A DNA stretch of 63,532 bases from JBCKUK01 sp038924905 (lineage in GTDB: Bacteria; Pseudomonadota; Gammaproteobacteria; Burkholderiales; Methylophilaceae), in contig JBCKUK010000006.1 in the NCBI GenBank assembly GCA_038924905.1, positions 1 to 63,532 of the forward strand, in the 5' to 3' direction. Position numbers and translations under genes: made by a program. Within the stretch, counting starts at the first letter, position 1; each line of letters begins with the position of its first letter. This document shows positions 26,160 to 35,391 of this stretch, in pieces. The notes beneath the pieces are model-generated. The model worked only from the letters and a program-made list of their open reading frames with translations. It was not told the origin of the DNA and searched no databases.

Positions 26160-29100
26160 CTAGTTAAGCTCGATCAGCTTGCCTAAGGCCAGAAAAAATA
26201 CCGCCTTGCGAATGGGTAAGCCTTCGTCTTTGAACAGCTCAGCGTAACGCTCTAATTGTGGTTGATAATTTTTTGCCTGCTGGCTTAATTCCTTAGCGGC
26301 AAGACCCTCGTCCAGCTGCGCGGATTTGTAATCGACGATCCAGCGCTCACCAGCTTCAACAAAAGTACAGTCAATTTTGTGCTGCGTAGCATCAGCTGTG
26401 GTGAGCGAAAACTCAGCATGCTGAGTTTCACGTTGCTGCAATACCCATTTTCCGTCTTCGCTTTGCGTGCTAGTGATGAGTGTCGCCAGCACTTCACTGG
26501 CAGCTTGATTAGCGTTTTTCGCATCATGTCCGCGTTGTTGCAGCCATTTGCACATGGCTGGGGATGTGCTATTTATCTTGCTTGCAGGCCAGTGGTCTAA
26601 GCCAGTGTTTGCTATCATTTCCATATACAAATGCGCCAAAGTGCCACAGTCAGCCGCCAAGTTGAGTGTGGTTTGCGCTGCGTTTTCAATCGGCGGATTG
26701 AAGTTGCTTGTGGCATCGTGATGGAGTGTCAATATTTGAGGTAAGGCTAGTGCAGGCAAACGCATCAGTTTGGGCGTAAATGTGCTTAGTTTTTCGAATG
26801 TCTGTGTTTCTGATTTAACTACTTCCATTTGCAAAAAGTCGCTTTCTAGCGCTGGCCACAGTAAAGATAAAAACGAATTACCAATAGGTTTAATGCCTTT
26901 TTCGCTGTGTTTGACGGTGGCAATTAAATGCAATTTGCGCTTGGTGCGCGTGGCTGCCACGTAAAGCAAGCGCACGATCTCGTTGTTGGCGCGCGTACTT
27001 TCTAGTTGTTTAATGTAATCGTAGATACTCAACGCGCCATTTTTCTTTTTCTTTTTAACTGGCGCAGCAAGTAGTTGCGCTTTGCCATCCACGGGGACTT
27101 TCTCCCACAACATCAGAGGCGAATCGTGATTCAGCGGCTTGCGGTTGAGCGCGGGCAAAATCACGCAGTCAAACTCCAAGCCTTTCGCCCCATGAATAGT
27201 TGAAAATTGCAACACATCGGGCGCATTGATGTCAGGCTTGGCATAGAGCTTTTCCATCGCAGTTTCTAGCTGCGAAAAATCGAGCGCGTTGCCTTGAGCA
27301 AGCTTTTCTACCAAATCAAAAAATATTTGTACGTCGCGATTATCGCCAACGCTGACGAGCGTACTCGCGCCGTCTAGCTTGAGCCAAGTGCCTTCTAGCC
27401 AGCGCCGAAGCGGCATGCGGCCTTGCGCGATAAACGTCTCATCCAACACTTTTTTTACATGCATTAAGCGCTTTTGTCCGTCCACGCTTAGCGTTGCAAT
27501 GCGCGCATCATCCTGCATCAATTTCCAAACAGTTTCGCGATGATCGTCAGCACACAGTGCATGCAAATCAGCTAGAGTGAGGCCGCACCAAGGGGCTCTT
27601 AAAATATTAAGCCAATGCACGCGATCGGCGCGGTGAAGCAGGGCGCGCGTGAGCGAAAGCACATCTTGCACAGTTTGGCGGTGGCTAAGCGCTTCAATTT
27701 CTAGCGCCTGAAATTTTATGTCGGCATAATTGCGTCTAATTTCAGTGACTAATTCATGCAGATGCGAGCGCGAACGCACCAAAACCGCAATTTTTTGCGT
27801 GGGGTATTTTACTTGTTCTTTTCTAATTAAATCGGCCACATAGCGCGCTTCAATCGTTTTTTCCGCATCGCCTTCCTCGTCGCTATCCAACACCATTGGA
27901 TGCACCGAAACGCCCTCATCTTCACCCAAATCACACTTGGCAATAAATGGACGATAACTAATCGCTGCCTCAATTTCGTTGTCGTCCGCTGGAAATATTG
28001 TCTCGAAAGTTTGGTTGATCCATTCCACCACTTTAGGCTGCGAGCGATTATTGAGGGTGAGTTTGAGTGATTTGAGTGGCACATGCCCAATGCCATACTC
28101 GGCTGCTTGCAAAAACAAACTTACGTCGGCTTTGCGGAAGCGATAAATCGACTGCATGGGATCGCCCACGCAAAATAATGTGCGTTTATCTTGTGGTTCC
28201 CAACCTTGCGTGAGCTGCTGCAAAAGCGCCATTTGCGTGGCGTTGGTGTCTTGAAATTCATCCACTAACAAATGTGAAATTTTGTAATCGAGCTTGAGCG
28301 CTAAATCGGTCGCGCCCCGATCGTTACTTAGTGCGTAAATCGCAGATTGTGCAATCGCCACAAAATCCACCTCATTCGCGGTCTGGAATACCGTCCACAA
28401 ATGCGCGGCAGCTTGTTGTAGCAATTGCGCAAACGCTTGCACAATGGCACTGTTTTCATGTAAATCATCTTGGCTGACGACAGGCAATCTGCCAAGTGCA
28501 TCGAGTGCACTCGGATCGGCAATCAGTTCACAAACTTGCACAAATGTCTGAATATGTTGGTCTCTGTCGAGATGCTTTGTGAAACCAAAGTTGACATTTA
28601 GTCCTTTGGGCTTTCTAAAGTTGCCATCCGTTAATAAAAATTTCCTTAAAACTAACCAGCTGGAAAGCTCATCTACACTGGTTTCTATCGGTTCTTGCCA
28701 GTCAAGCAATTTAGTATATTCATGCGTATCTTCTAAATTGCTGGCAGAAAAACGCACCACAGGCATAAGCATAGTTTGATAACTTGCGGGGAATGCTTGC
28801 AAAGCTGCTTCTAGTTTTTCCTCGATACATTTTTTAAGCGCTTGCTGGCATTGCACAGTAATTTCCGCACTAGTCAGCGCAGTGTGATGCCCCGCCAAAT
28901 GAAGCCATTGCTCACGCTTGGCGAGCATATCTGCCAACAGGCTGCTCAGCTTTTCAATGTCATTGTTCATAAAACTCAGCACCACACTGACAGGCGCTTG
29001 CAGACTGGTTTCTTGTGCCACATGCGCGAGTGCGCGCTGCGCAGCTTCTGCATAAAATAGGCTGGTATCATCGCTCACACGCGGTTGGCCACCCAGGCGA

Positions 29101-29504
29101 CTTAGCAGCGGCATTTGTCGCGCAAGGCTACTACAAAGCGCGTCCATGGTGAGGATTCTTAAACGTGAAGGTTGTGTAACTAATTGCCAACCGCGCTCGT
29201 TTGCGCGTTTAAGCGCATCGTTCGCTAATGTCCGTGTTGTATGTTTGTGCGACTTGGTTATCTCGGTGCTATTTTCGGCATCTAGCAAACTTTGCAATAT
29301 GCGGTTGCGCATTTCTGCCGCAGCTTTATTGGTAAAGGTGAGGGCGATAATTTCTTCAGGATCGTCTACGGTTGAAAGTAATTTTAAGTAGCGCTGTGTA
29401 AGCAGCTCGGTTTTACCAGCGCCCGCAGGTGCCTCGATAATAAACGATTGCAGTTCGAGTGCCCGAATGCGATTGTCTGCGTCGAGTTGCTTGAGGGCGC
29501 TCAT
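26160..29504 (-). CDS. UvrD/RecB-like helicase-nuclease, AddA-type subunit
   Basis: 1114 residues. Helicase motif I is IIEAPAGAGKTELLTQRYL near residue 23, with Ia ALTFTNKAAAEMRNR, motif II LLVDEFQDTN, III LFCVGDPMQSIYRFRKADVS and VI LLYVAATRTKRKLHL. A C-terminal RecB-type nuclease shows DYKSAQ near residue 1064. It should act with the adjacent AddB-like protein to resect double-strand breaks for RecA. Start ATG overlaps the end of the upstream partner gene by 4 bases, so both are coupled. It converges with dedA, 10 bases apart. Whether it acts Chi-dependently cannot be seen. Confidence 0.9.
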   Translation of the reverse strand: MSALKQLDADNRIRALELQSFIIEAPAGAGKTELLTQRYLKLLSTVDDPEEIIALTFTNKAAAEMRNRILQSLLDAENSTEITKSHKHTTRTLANDALKRANERGWQLVTQPSRLRILTMDALCSSLARQMPLLSRLGGQPRVSDDTSLFYAEAAQRALAHVAQETSLQAPVSVVLSFMNNDIEKLSSLLADMLAKREQWLHLAGHHTALTSAEITVQCQQALKKCIEEKLEAALQAFPASYQTMLMPVVRFSASNLEDTHEYTKLLDWQEPIETSVDELSSWLVLRKFLLTDGNFRKPKGLNVNFGFTKHLDRDQHIQTFVQVCELIADPSALDALGRLPVVSQDDLHENSAIVQAFAQLLQQAAAHLWTVFQTANEVDFVAIAQSAIYALSNDRGATDLALKLDYKISHLLVDEFQDTNATQMALLQQLTQGWEPQDKRTLFCVGDPMQSIYRFRKADVSLFLQAAEYGIGHVPLKSLKLTLNNRSQPKVVEWINQTFETIFPADDNEIEAAISYRPFIAKCDLGEDEGVSVHPMVLDSDEEGDAEKTIEARYVADLIRKEQVKYPTQKIAVLVRSRSHLHELVTEIRRNYADIKFQALEIEALSHRQTVQDVLSLTRALLHRADRVHWLNILRAPWCGLTLADLHALCADDHRETVWKLMQDDARIATLSVDGQKRLMHVKKVLDETFIAQGRMPLRRWLEGTWLKLDGASTLVSVGDNRDVQIFFDLVEKLAQGNALDFSQLETAMEKLYAKPDINAPDVLQFSTIHGAKGLEFDCVILPALNRKPLNHDSPLMLWEKVPVDGKAQLLAAPVKKKKKNGALSIYDYIKQLESTRANNEIVRLLYVAATRTKRKLHLIATVKHSEKGIKPIGNSFLSLLWPALESDFLQMEVVKSETQTFEKLSTFTPKLMRLPALALPQILTLHHDATSNFNPPIENAAQTTLNLAADCGTLAHLYMEMIANTGLDHWPASKINSTSPAMCKWLQQRGHDAKNANQAASEVLATLITSTQSEDGKWVLQQRETQHAEFSLTTADATQHKIDCTFVEAGERWIVDYKSAQLDEGLAAKELSQQAKNYQPQLERYAELFKDEGLPIRKAVFFLALGKLIELN

Positions 29505-32176
29505 GTGCGCTTTTTCTGCTCAAATTGCAAGGCGCGCTCAGGCAAGCGTAACAAGGGTTTTACGTCACAGTAATCGAGGTCTTTTTCATCATCAAACGTC
29601 ACGCTCGCCACGCCATTTTTGATTTCTTTGGCAATGTTGCTAAGGCTGGTATGCCAATGCGCAATTAATGCTGTGAAGTCGACAAACGGGTTGGATTTTT
29701 CGCTCATACTCGGCAACAGGCCTTGCTCCGCCGCGATACCAGCAAACTTGCATTCGTTAATATTTACCTTGGCAAAGCAAGCGGCGACAACATGCTCATT
29801 TTGCAGTACGAGCGAGACATAAAGCGGCAATTGCGGCTCGTGAATGCGCTGCTCCGACCATGTCTTAATCGCAGGTAAGTTTTCACCTGTTTTGTAATCG
29901 ATCACCGCCAAGCCGCCGTCCGCAAGCACGTCTATGCGGTCAATGCGGCAAGTAATTTCCAGGCCTTCAATATTAAGCGTGTGTGCTACTTCACAGTCCC
30001 GAACACTGAAATCTGTGCGTTGCTTTTCAAGCGCCAGCCAAGTTTGCAGTAATTGCTGCAAACGCCGCTGTTCAATTTTGATGACTTGTACAGGCAGATT
30101 GATGCTCATCTCATCTTTTAATTGCTGTAGCGCTTTACCAATCGCCGCAGCACTCATATCTTCCAGAGCATTATTTGATAGGGCTTTGAGCGTGTTTAAA
30201 TCTTTGCACGCCAACCAAAAATGTTGTAAAACTGCGTGCACTAATTTACCGCGCACCATGTTGTCCAAGCCTTCAGATGGTTCCTCCAGTTTTTTTGCCC
30301 CCAGCCGATATTGATAAAACGCCCAAGCCGGGCAAATTGCCTGCGCTTCAAATAACTTGCTGCCACCGCGTACTTGTTCGTTTGCTTGTATTGGCGACGC
30401 GATGCTGTCATCGATTAATTCCATTTTTGCAGGAATGGCCAATTGCTCAGCTAGTGTTTGTATCGTCTGCGCATCCGATTTGATTGGAATGCCTGCTAAT
30501 AATGGCGAGACACGTAACTCACGCTCACCCTCTTTATGCGACCAGGAAAAAATGACTTCAGCCGCGCTGTTGCAAAGTCGCGTATGAATTTTTTGAGCAA
30601 ACACGCTTTGTGCCTCTGGGTTGGCGCCTGGCGTCTGCAAATCGCGCTGTAATGCGGCTGGTAATAGCGGGTTAGGCGCAGCAGGCGGCGGCCAATGCTG
30701 ATCATTCAGCCCCAACACCCAAATCGCATCAATGGCTTTAGGCAAGCTTTCCAACATGCCCAGCACTTGAATGCGTACGTTGTCGCCAGCCTCAGGCTGA
30801 AATATGGTCGCAGTGCATAACTGCTGCAATTTTTGTACCGCATCCGAGGCGCTTAAACCACCTGTGAGCTTATCCAGCGCGGCAAAGCTGGCAAGCACCT
30901 CTAGCCATTTTTGTTTTGCTTGATATTCATGGCTGCCTAGAGGGCGCGTTTTTGACCAATTCAGCGTATGTAGCAACTCGGAAAAAAGATGCGCCCAAAC
31001 GGACGGCAATTGCTTTTTAGACCAGTTTTTTTGCTTGGTTAGAATAGATTGCAGGAAATTAATCGTTTGATCTAATTGATTATTTTTATCTGCAAGAGTT
31101 AGCAGCACTTGCAATTTAAAGGTACGTGTTAGGGTTTTGCGCATGCGTGCATCCAGCAAACTGCGCGCATCCAATTCGCTCAAATCGCCCCAATACACAT
31201 CTAGCAACAAGGCACTTATGGTTGGCTGTTCAATGGCCTTGTCTACCGCGCTTAACCACAACAAATTAAGCGCGGTACCTATCATCGCTTGCTCGCCCAA
31301 TGCTAAACCTAGCGAGAAATCGTAAATGCGTGGCGTCTCATATTGGCTGGCATGCAGCGTTTCTGGGTGGAATGTGTCGTCGAGTAAATCCGCCAAAGGG
31401 CGGCGGATGTTGGCTAAAAAAGGACTGAAAATAGCCAGATCAGCTTGCGGGTTTTCTGACAGATGCTGCTTTGCCCAAGCCACCGCAGCGCGACACTCAG
31501 CGCCGATGTCGTCCAACCCAATTTGCGCGATATTTTGCTTGTTGGTTTGCGCCTGTGAAATTTCGAGTTTGACGTCTTTGGTTTGCAGCGACTCAATCAA
31601 ATGTTGCTCAAGCGGTGTGATACGGTCGAAGCCCAGCCATTGCATATTTTCAGGCAAAGGCAGTTGTGTAGTGTGAATAACGCCAGCCTGCATAGCCAAT
31701 ATCCGAGCTGGTTCCAGAGCATCATGTTTTTTGCATAAAGCGTTAAAAACCGCGCGCCAACGCAAAAATTGCCGTGTTTCGCTGCTTATAAAATATTGGC
31801 TTAAACTCTCATCGCTAATCTGCCATTCAATCAATCCAAGATTAGCCTCCATGGCTGTTTGCGCTAAATTTAGCACATCAAACAAATCAGCTAATTCATG
31901 CTTGGCCAGACATTGCTCAATCGCCGTTTGCCACAATAACTTTTCGGTAAAATTGTTGAGTGAATTAACAGTAAAATTATCGGCCGCAACTTCGCCAGCT
32001 AGCATGGCATTTGTAGTGAATTCCTGCAGCCATTGCTGCAAAGTCATTGCTTTGGGCGTTTGCCACTGGCTTTGTTTGGCTGCTAGCTGCTGCTGATTCA
32101 GCGCCGTTTGCACAGCGCGCGCAAGCCTCAGCGTGGAGCAAATAATAAGTGTAGGTTGATCTGGTGTCATACTCAT
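29501..32176 (-). CDS. PD-(D/E)XK nuclease family protein, AddB-like subunit
   Basis: 891 residues with an inactive-looking helicase-like body (no Walker A glycine loop near LIICSTLRLARAVQTAL) and a C-terminal RecB-type nuclease: CRIDRIDVLADGGLAVIDYK near residue 740 and following QLPLY. This is the partner of the AddA-like helicase. AddB proteins usually pin the nuclease with four cysteines; one is present (AICPAWAFYQYRLGA near residue 618) and one in DYCDVKPLLRL near residue 873, but the two expected flanking cysteines are Leu. Two ATGs (32176 and 32170) are close; I kept the first. Divergent from greB. Confidence 0.85.
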   Translation of the reverse strand: MSMTPDQPTLIICSTLRLARAVQTALNQQQLAAKQSQWQTPKAMTLQQWLQEFTTNAMLAGEVAADNFTVNSLNNFTEKLLWQTAIEQCLAKHELADLFDVLNLAQTAMEANLGLIEWQISDESLSQYFISSETRQFLRWRAVFNALCKKHDALEPARILAMQAGVIHTTQLPLPENMQWLGFDRITPLEQHLIESLQTKDVKLEISQAQTNKQNIAQIGLDDIGAECRAAVAWAKQHLSENPQADLAIFSPFLANIRRPLADLLDDTFHPETLHASQYETPRIYDFSLGLALGEQAMIGTALNLLWLSAVDKAIEQPTISALLLDVYWGDLSELDARSLLDARMRKTLTRTFKLQVLLTLADKNNQLDQTINFLQSILTKQKNWSKKQLPSVWAHLFSELLHTLNWSKTRPLGSHEYQAKQKWLEVLASFAALDKLTGGLSASDAVQKLQQLCTATIFQPEAGDNVRIQVLGMLESLPKAIDAIWVLGLNDQHWPPPAAPNPLLPAALQRDLQTPGANPEAQSVFAQKIHTRLCNSAAEVIFSWSHKEGERELRVSPLLAGIPIKSDAQTIQTLAEQLAIPAKMELIDDSIASPIQANEQVRGGSKLFEAQAICPAWAFYQYRLGAKKLEEPSEGLDNMVRGKLVHAVLQHFWLACKDLNTLKALSNNALEDMSAAAIGKALQQLKDEMSINLPVQVIKIEQRRLQQLLQTWLALEKQRTDFSVRDCEVAHTLNIEGLEITCRIDRIDVLADGGLAVIDYKTGENLPAIKTWSEQRIHEPQLPLYVSLVLQNEHVVAACFAKVNINECKFAGIAAEQGLLPSMSEKSNPFVDFTALIAHWHTSLSNIAKEIKNGVASVTFDDEKDLDYCDVKPLLRLPERALQFEQKKRT

Positions 32177-32265
32177 TATTGTAAACGCTGTGGCTTGATA
32201 CTTATGCGAATTAGTGAAAGTTACTTACTAGGACTTTATCGTGTGCAAGGTTAAAATTTAAACTT

Positions 32266-32763
32266 ATGGCAGACCAAAAAAATTACATTACTCCTGAGGG
32301 CCATGCGGCTATAGAGGCTGAGTTCCAGCAGCTACTCAAAGTGGAACGACCCGAGGTGGTCAGGGTAGTTGCCTGGGCTGCCAGTAACGGTGATCGCTCA
32401 GAAAATGGCGATTACATCTATGGCAAAAAGCGATTGCGCCAGATTGATTCGCGCCTACGCTTTCTAATGAAACGCATGGATTTGGCAGTCATCGTTGACC
32501 CGCAAACGCAGCAAGGGCTGGAGAAAATTTTCTTCGGTGCCTGGGTGACCTTGTATTCGCTGGAACGCGAGACCGAGCACGTCTATCGCATTGTCGGTCA
32601 GGATGAGCTGGAGCCGAGCAAAGGCTATATCAGCTGGGTTTCACCTTTGGCGCGCGCCCTGCTCGGCAAACAGGTAGGCGATGTAGTGCGCGTTGAAACG
32701 CCGGGCGGTACAGAAAGTTACGAAGTGCAGGAAGTCAGTTACCAGGCATCGACAGGCGTCTGA
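32266..32763 (+). CDS. greB: Transcription elongation factor GreB
   Basis: 165 residues: an N-terminal coiled coil with ASNGDRSENGDYIYGKKRLR near residue 45 (the acidic tip and conserved GDRSEN/YGKKR that distinguish GreB from GreA) and a C-terminal FKBP-like half ending SYEVQEVSY. It rescues backtracked RNA polymerase by stimulating transcript cleavage. The stop overlaps the earP start (TGATG). A separate greA is at 56160. Confidence 0.95.
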   Translation: MADQKNYITPEGHAAIEAEFQQLLKVERPEVVRVVAWAASNGDRSENGDYIYGKKRLRQIDSRLRFLMKRMDLAVIVDPQTQQGLEKIFFGAWVTLYSLERETEHVYRIVGQDELEPSKGYISWVSPLARALLGKQVGDVVRVETPGGTESYEVQEVSYQASTGV

Positions 32764-33890
32764 TGCAGCGTTGGGATATTTTTTGCCGCATCGTTGATAA
32801 CCATGGCGACATCGGCGTCTGCTGGCGTTTGGGTAGGCAATTGGCGCATGAACACGGCCTCGCCATGCGTTTATGGGTAGATGATCTTATCGAAGCAAAG
32901 CAGTTGATTACAGCGCTCGACACAAGCCAACAAACGCAAAAAATTGATGGTGTTGAAATCTGCCATTGGCGTGAGCCTTTCCCCAAGGTGAAGGTAGCGA
33001 ATACCGTCATCGAAGCCTTCGCCTGTGACTTACCCGCCAGCTATCTGGCGGCGATGACCAAGACCAAGCCGGTCTGGATCAATCTGGAATATTTGTCCGC
33101 AGAGCAGTGGGCAGCCGAGTCTCACCTGCTTGCTTCGCCGCATCCTACATTAGCGCTTACCAAGAATTTTTTCTTTCCCGGGCTCACCGCGCAAAACGGC
33201 GGACTGATTCGTGAGCACGGCTTGATTGAAAAGCGTGATGCGTTCCAGAGCGATACTCAGGCACAGACAGCATTCTGGAAAAAGCTGGGGGTGTCGGGCA
33301 ATTCATCGTTAAAAATATCACTGTTCTGTTACCCCTACGCACCGCTGTCAGGCTTACTTCAAGCCATTTCTAGCGGCACTCGCCACACTATAATTTATGT
33401 ACCTGATAGCAGCGCCCTGGTCGCAATTGGCGATCAGTTGGGCATAGGTCAGCTCATGATTGGCGACAACATAAGTCAGGGCAATCTCACGCTGCAAGTG
33501 TTGCCTTTTCTTACCCAGGATGACTACGATCATTTGCTGTGGGCTTGCGATATCAACTTTGTGCGCGGCGAGGATAGCTGGGTGCGTGCATTGTGGGCAG
33601 CCAAGCCCTTTGTCTGGCAGCCTTATCTGCAACAGCAGGGTGCGCACCTGATCAAACTGAAGGCGTTTCTGGATATTTATGGCGCCGATCTATCAACTGG
33701 CGTTGCCGAGGCTTTACAGCACACACATGGCAACTGGAGCAGCGGTCAATTTGGAGAAACGGACTGGCAGGTACTGCTGGATCATCTGCCCACATTACAA
33801 ACCCATGCCATCGAGCAGTCTAAAACATTGGTTTTACTGCCTGACCTGGCCGTTAAGCTGGTGATTTTCTGCGAGAATTTTTCAAAATAA
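32763..33890 (+). CDS. earP: EF-P arginine rhamnosyltransferase EarP
   Basis: 375 residues, recognisable from MQRWDIFCRIVDNHGDIGVC with the catalytic Asp in NHGDIG near residue 15, and C-terminal FVRGEDSWVRALWAAKPFVW near residue 273 that binds dTDP-rhamnose. EarP transfers rhamnose from dTDP-beta-L-rhamnose to Arg32 of EF-P, which lets ribosomes pass proline stretches. It is translationally coupled to greB and lies just before efp. This replaces the EpmA/EpmB lysine system of enterobacteria. Confidence 0.96.
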   Translation: MQRWDIFCRIVDNHGDIGVCWRLGRQLAHEHGLAMRLWVDDLIEAKQLITALDTSQQTQKIDGVEICHWREPFPKVKVANTVIEAFACDLPASYLAAMTKTKPVWINLEYLSAEQWAAESHLLASPHPTLALTKNFFFPGLTAQNGGLIREHGLIEKRDAFQSDTQAQTAFWKKLGVSGNSSLKISLFCYPYAPLSGLLQAISSGTRHTIIYVPDSSALVAIGDQLGIGQLMIGDNISQGNLTLQVLPFLTQDDYDHLLWACDINFVRGEDSWVRALWAAKPFVWQPYLQQQGAHLIKLKAFLDIYGADLSTGVAEALQHTHGNWSSGQFGETDWQVLLDHLPTLQTHAIEQSKTLVLLPDLAVKLVIFCENFSK

Positions 33891-33895
33891 TCGGG

Positions 33896-33901
33896 TATAA
33901 T
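33896..33901 (+). promoter_or_regulatory. Likely -10 box for efp
   Basis: TATAAT at 33896-33901, 53 bases before the efp ATG and just after the earP stop, gives efp its own promoter possibility. The -35 region at usual spacing is weak (AGAATT). Confidence 0.45.
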
Positions 33902-33948
33902 TCGCGACCTTTACAGCAATAAACTCTAACCCAGTAGCAGGACAATAT

Positions 33949-34506
33949 ATGAAAACAGCTCAAGAAGTACGCGTAGGCAACGTGATTATGGTCGGTAGTG
34001 ACCCGATGGTGGTACTGAAAGCCGAATACAATAAATCTGGCCGCAATTCCGCCGTGGTAAAGATGAAGATGAAAAATCTGCTCACCGATGCACCTAACGA
34101 ATCCATCTACCGCGCAGACGATAAATTTGATGTGGTCGTTCTGGAAAAGAAAGAGGTGACCTACTCTTACTTTGCCGACCCCATGTACGTATTCATGGAT
34201 AGCGAATATAACCAGTTTGAGGTTGAAGCAGAGAACCTGGAAGATGCGTTGCATTACCTGGAAACCGGCATGGAATGTGATGTACGGTTCTATGAAGGCA
34301 AGCCAATCTCGGTAGATATACCAAACTCGGTCGTGCGCGAAATCACCTATACTGAGCCAGCCGTCAAGGGCGACACCTCCGGCAAGGTAATGAAACCAGC
34401 CAAAATTTCCACCGGTTTTGAACTACCTGTACCGCTGTTCTGCTCCACTGGCGACAAAATTGAAATTGATACGCGGACTGGCGAATACAGAAACCGCGTC
34501 AAGTAA
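33949..34506 (+). CDS. efp: Elongation factor P
   Basis: 185 residues; KOW-like first domain then two OB folds, ending GDKIEIDTRTGEYRNRVK. The tip loop reads NKSGRNSAVVKMK, and the Arg is residue 32 from ATG 33949, exactly the EarP substrate position. EF-P binds between the P and E sites and relieves stalling at polyproline. Ribosome site CAGGACA lies 7 bases upstream. The gene ends 18 bases before an IS21-family end, which marks the start of the mobile-element zone. Confidence 0.97.
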   Translation: MKTAQEVRVGNVIMVGSDPMVVLKAEYNKSGRNSAVVKMKMKNLLTDAPNESIYRADDKFDVVVLEKKEVTYSYFADPMYVFMDSEYNQFEVEAENLEDALHYLETGMECDVRFYEGKPISVDIPNSVVREITYTEPAVKGDTSGKVMKPAKISTGFELPVPLFCSTGDKIEIDTRTGEYRNRVK

Positions 34507-34524
34507 TTCCTTAACAAGCCCCCT

Positions 34525-34635
34525 CCTGTCAATCAGCGTCCAATAGTTTCCAGTTGTCAGCGTCCAAATCTTTCCAGTTTCTCAGGCTGATTTGACGTTT
34601 TTCTTGCGCTGTTTGAAGCGATAGGAATCGTTGCC
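34525..34635 (-). mobile_element. IS21-family right end, inverted copy
   Basis: 111 bases that are the reverse complement of 38027-38137 with about one mismatch. They carry the last istB codons (GNDSYRFKQRKKNVKSA-like, minus strand) and the terminal multiple repeats GCGTCCAATAGTTTCCAG and GCGTCCAAATCTTTCCAG. Inside (34636-34726) the sequence leaves the match; nothing else was recognised there. Confidence 0.88.
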
Positions 34636-34726
34636 GCCGGGGATAAAAGGGGCGATGGGTTTGCTTGGTGGCGGTATTTACCCGAAGGGCGCAGCCATGA
34701 AACAAAAGCGAATCTAGCCCATTTAA

Positions 34727-34978
34727 TTATCGAAACACCAGGCCGATCTTGAATAACCACAACACGAAGCCGATGTAATAGAACAGGCCGGTATTAGGTT
34801 CGCCGATGATATAGACGCTATCGAAGAACAGATACCCAATCAACGAAAATTCAAAAATCAGCCCATGCCAAAAGCCGGAGAAAAATCCATAAGGTTCAGC
34901 AACACCTACGTAGTGACTCGCGCACCCTGTTAGCATGGACAACAGAATTATCGCAACATAACCCCGTATATTTTTTAT
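34727..34978 (-). CDS. Small predicted membrane lipoprotein, start codon unusual
   Basis: The frame reads IKNIRGYVAIILLSMLTGCA then SHYVGVAEPYGFFSGFWHGL and two more hydrophobic stretches to the stop at 34727. LTGCA is a good lipobox, so a lipoprotein with membrane-like segments is predicted. A strong GGAGG site lies 5-6 bases before an ATA codon at 34978, just where ATG would be expected. The only ordinary start further out is TTG 35032, which would place a 17-residue tail before the signal. An ATG-to-ATA change or use of internal TTG/ATG are the options. I do not recognise a named family. Confidence 0.5.
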   Translation of the reverse strand: MKNIRGYVAIILLSMLTGCASHYVGVAEPYGFFSGFWHGLIFEFSLIGYLFFDSVYIIGEPNTGLFYYIGFVLWLFKIGLVFR

Positions 34979-35081
34979 AGTTTGCCTCCAGAAAGGTTTG
35001 GCAGACAGAGGTGGCCCAGTTTCATTGAACAACTTTTACTGATTTATAAGTGTAAAGTTTACTGATTAAAAAAACTGGCGC

Positions 35082-35174
35082 GACCCTGTAAATAATTCTG
35101 TGTAAATGCTGATTGAGTGCATTAATTTAAGGGAGGCACTCAATCAGCATTTACACAGAATTATTTACAGGGTC
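35082..35174. mobile_element. Miniature non-autonomous IS256-derived element
   Basis: 93 bases with 39-base perfect inverted repeats (35082-35120 and 35136-35174) starting GACCCTGTAAATAATTCTG. The first 60 bases are identical to the end of the IS256 element at 62610-62669, including its last transposase codons (VPPLN then stop). The interior of the IS is missing. No target duplication of 8-9 bp was seen. Confidence 0.9.
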
Positions 35175-35332
35175 TAGATTCAATCTTGCTTTTTGTAATC
35201 CATTAATAGTTGATCAATTAAATCGTTGGGTAAGGCTTTTAAGCTTGCTTTGGTTAATGTCATTTTTTGTCCATTTCTGAAATAAGCAGTTTCCTGCAAA
35301 ATGATCATTTACACAAAATTTCTTACACCCTC
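35175..35332 (-). mobile_element. Second IS256-family remnant (left end and transposase start)
   Basis: On the minus strand an end-like GAGGGTGTAAGAAATTTTG at 35332 is followed by ATG 35263 and MTLTKASLKALPNDLIDQLL then MDYKK, the N-terminus of an IS256-family transposase (normally going on PEDLIGENGL). It stops at 35180 and runs directly into the miniature element. The end differs from the 35082 type, so it is another IS256-group element. Confidence 0.65.
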
Positions 35333-35391
35333 GGCGGTTACGCAGAAAACGAAATCACCTCAAACTCATCTATCTAACAACTACTCATTAG

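Noticed and set aside
26160..32176. AddA/AddB-like pair as a phage-defence system
   Set aside because: Motifs and order match the house-keeping double-strand-break repair pair; nothing else defence-like is linked.
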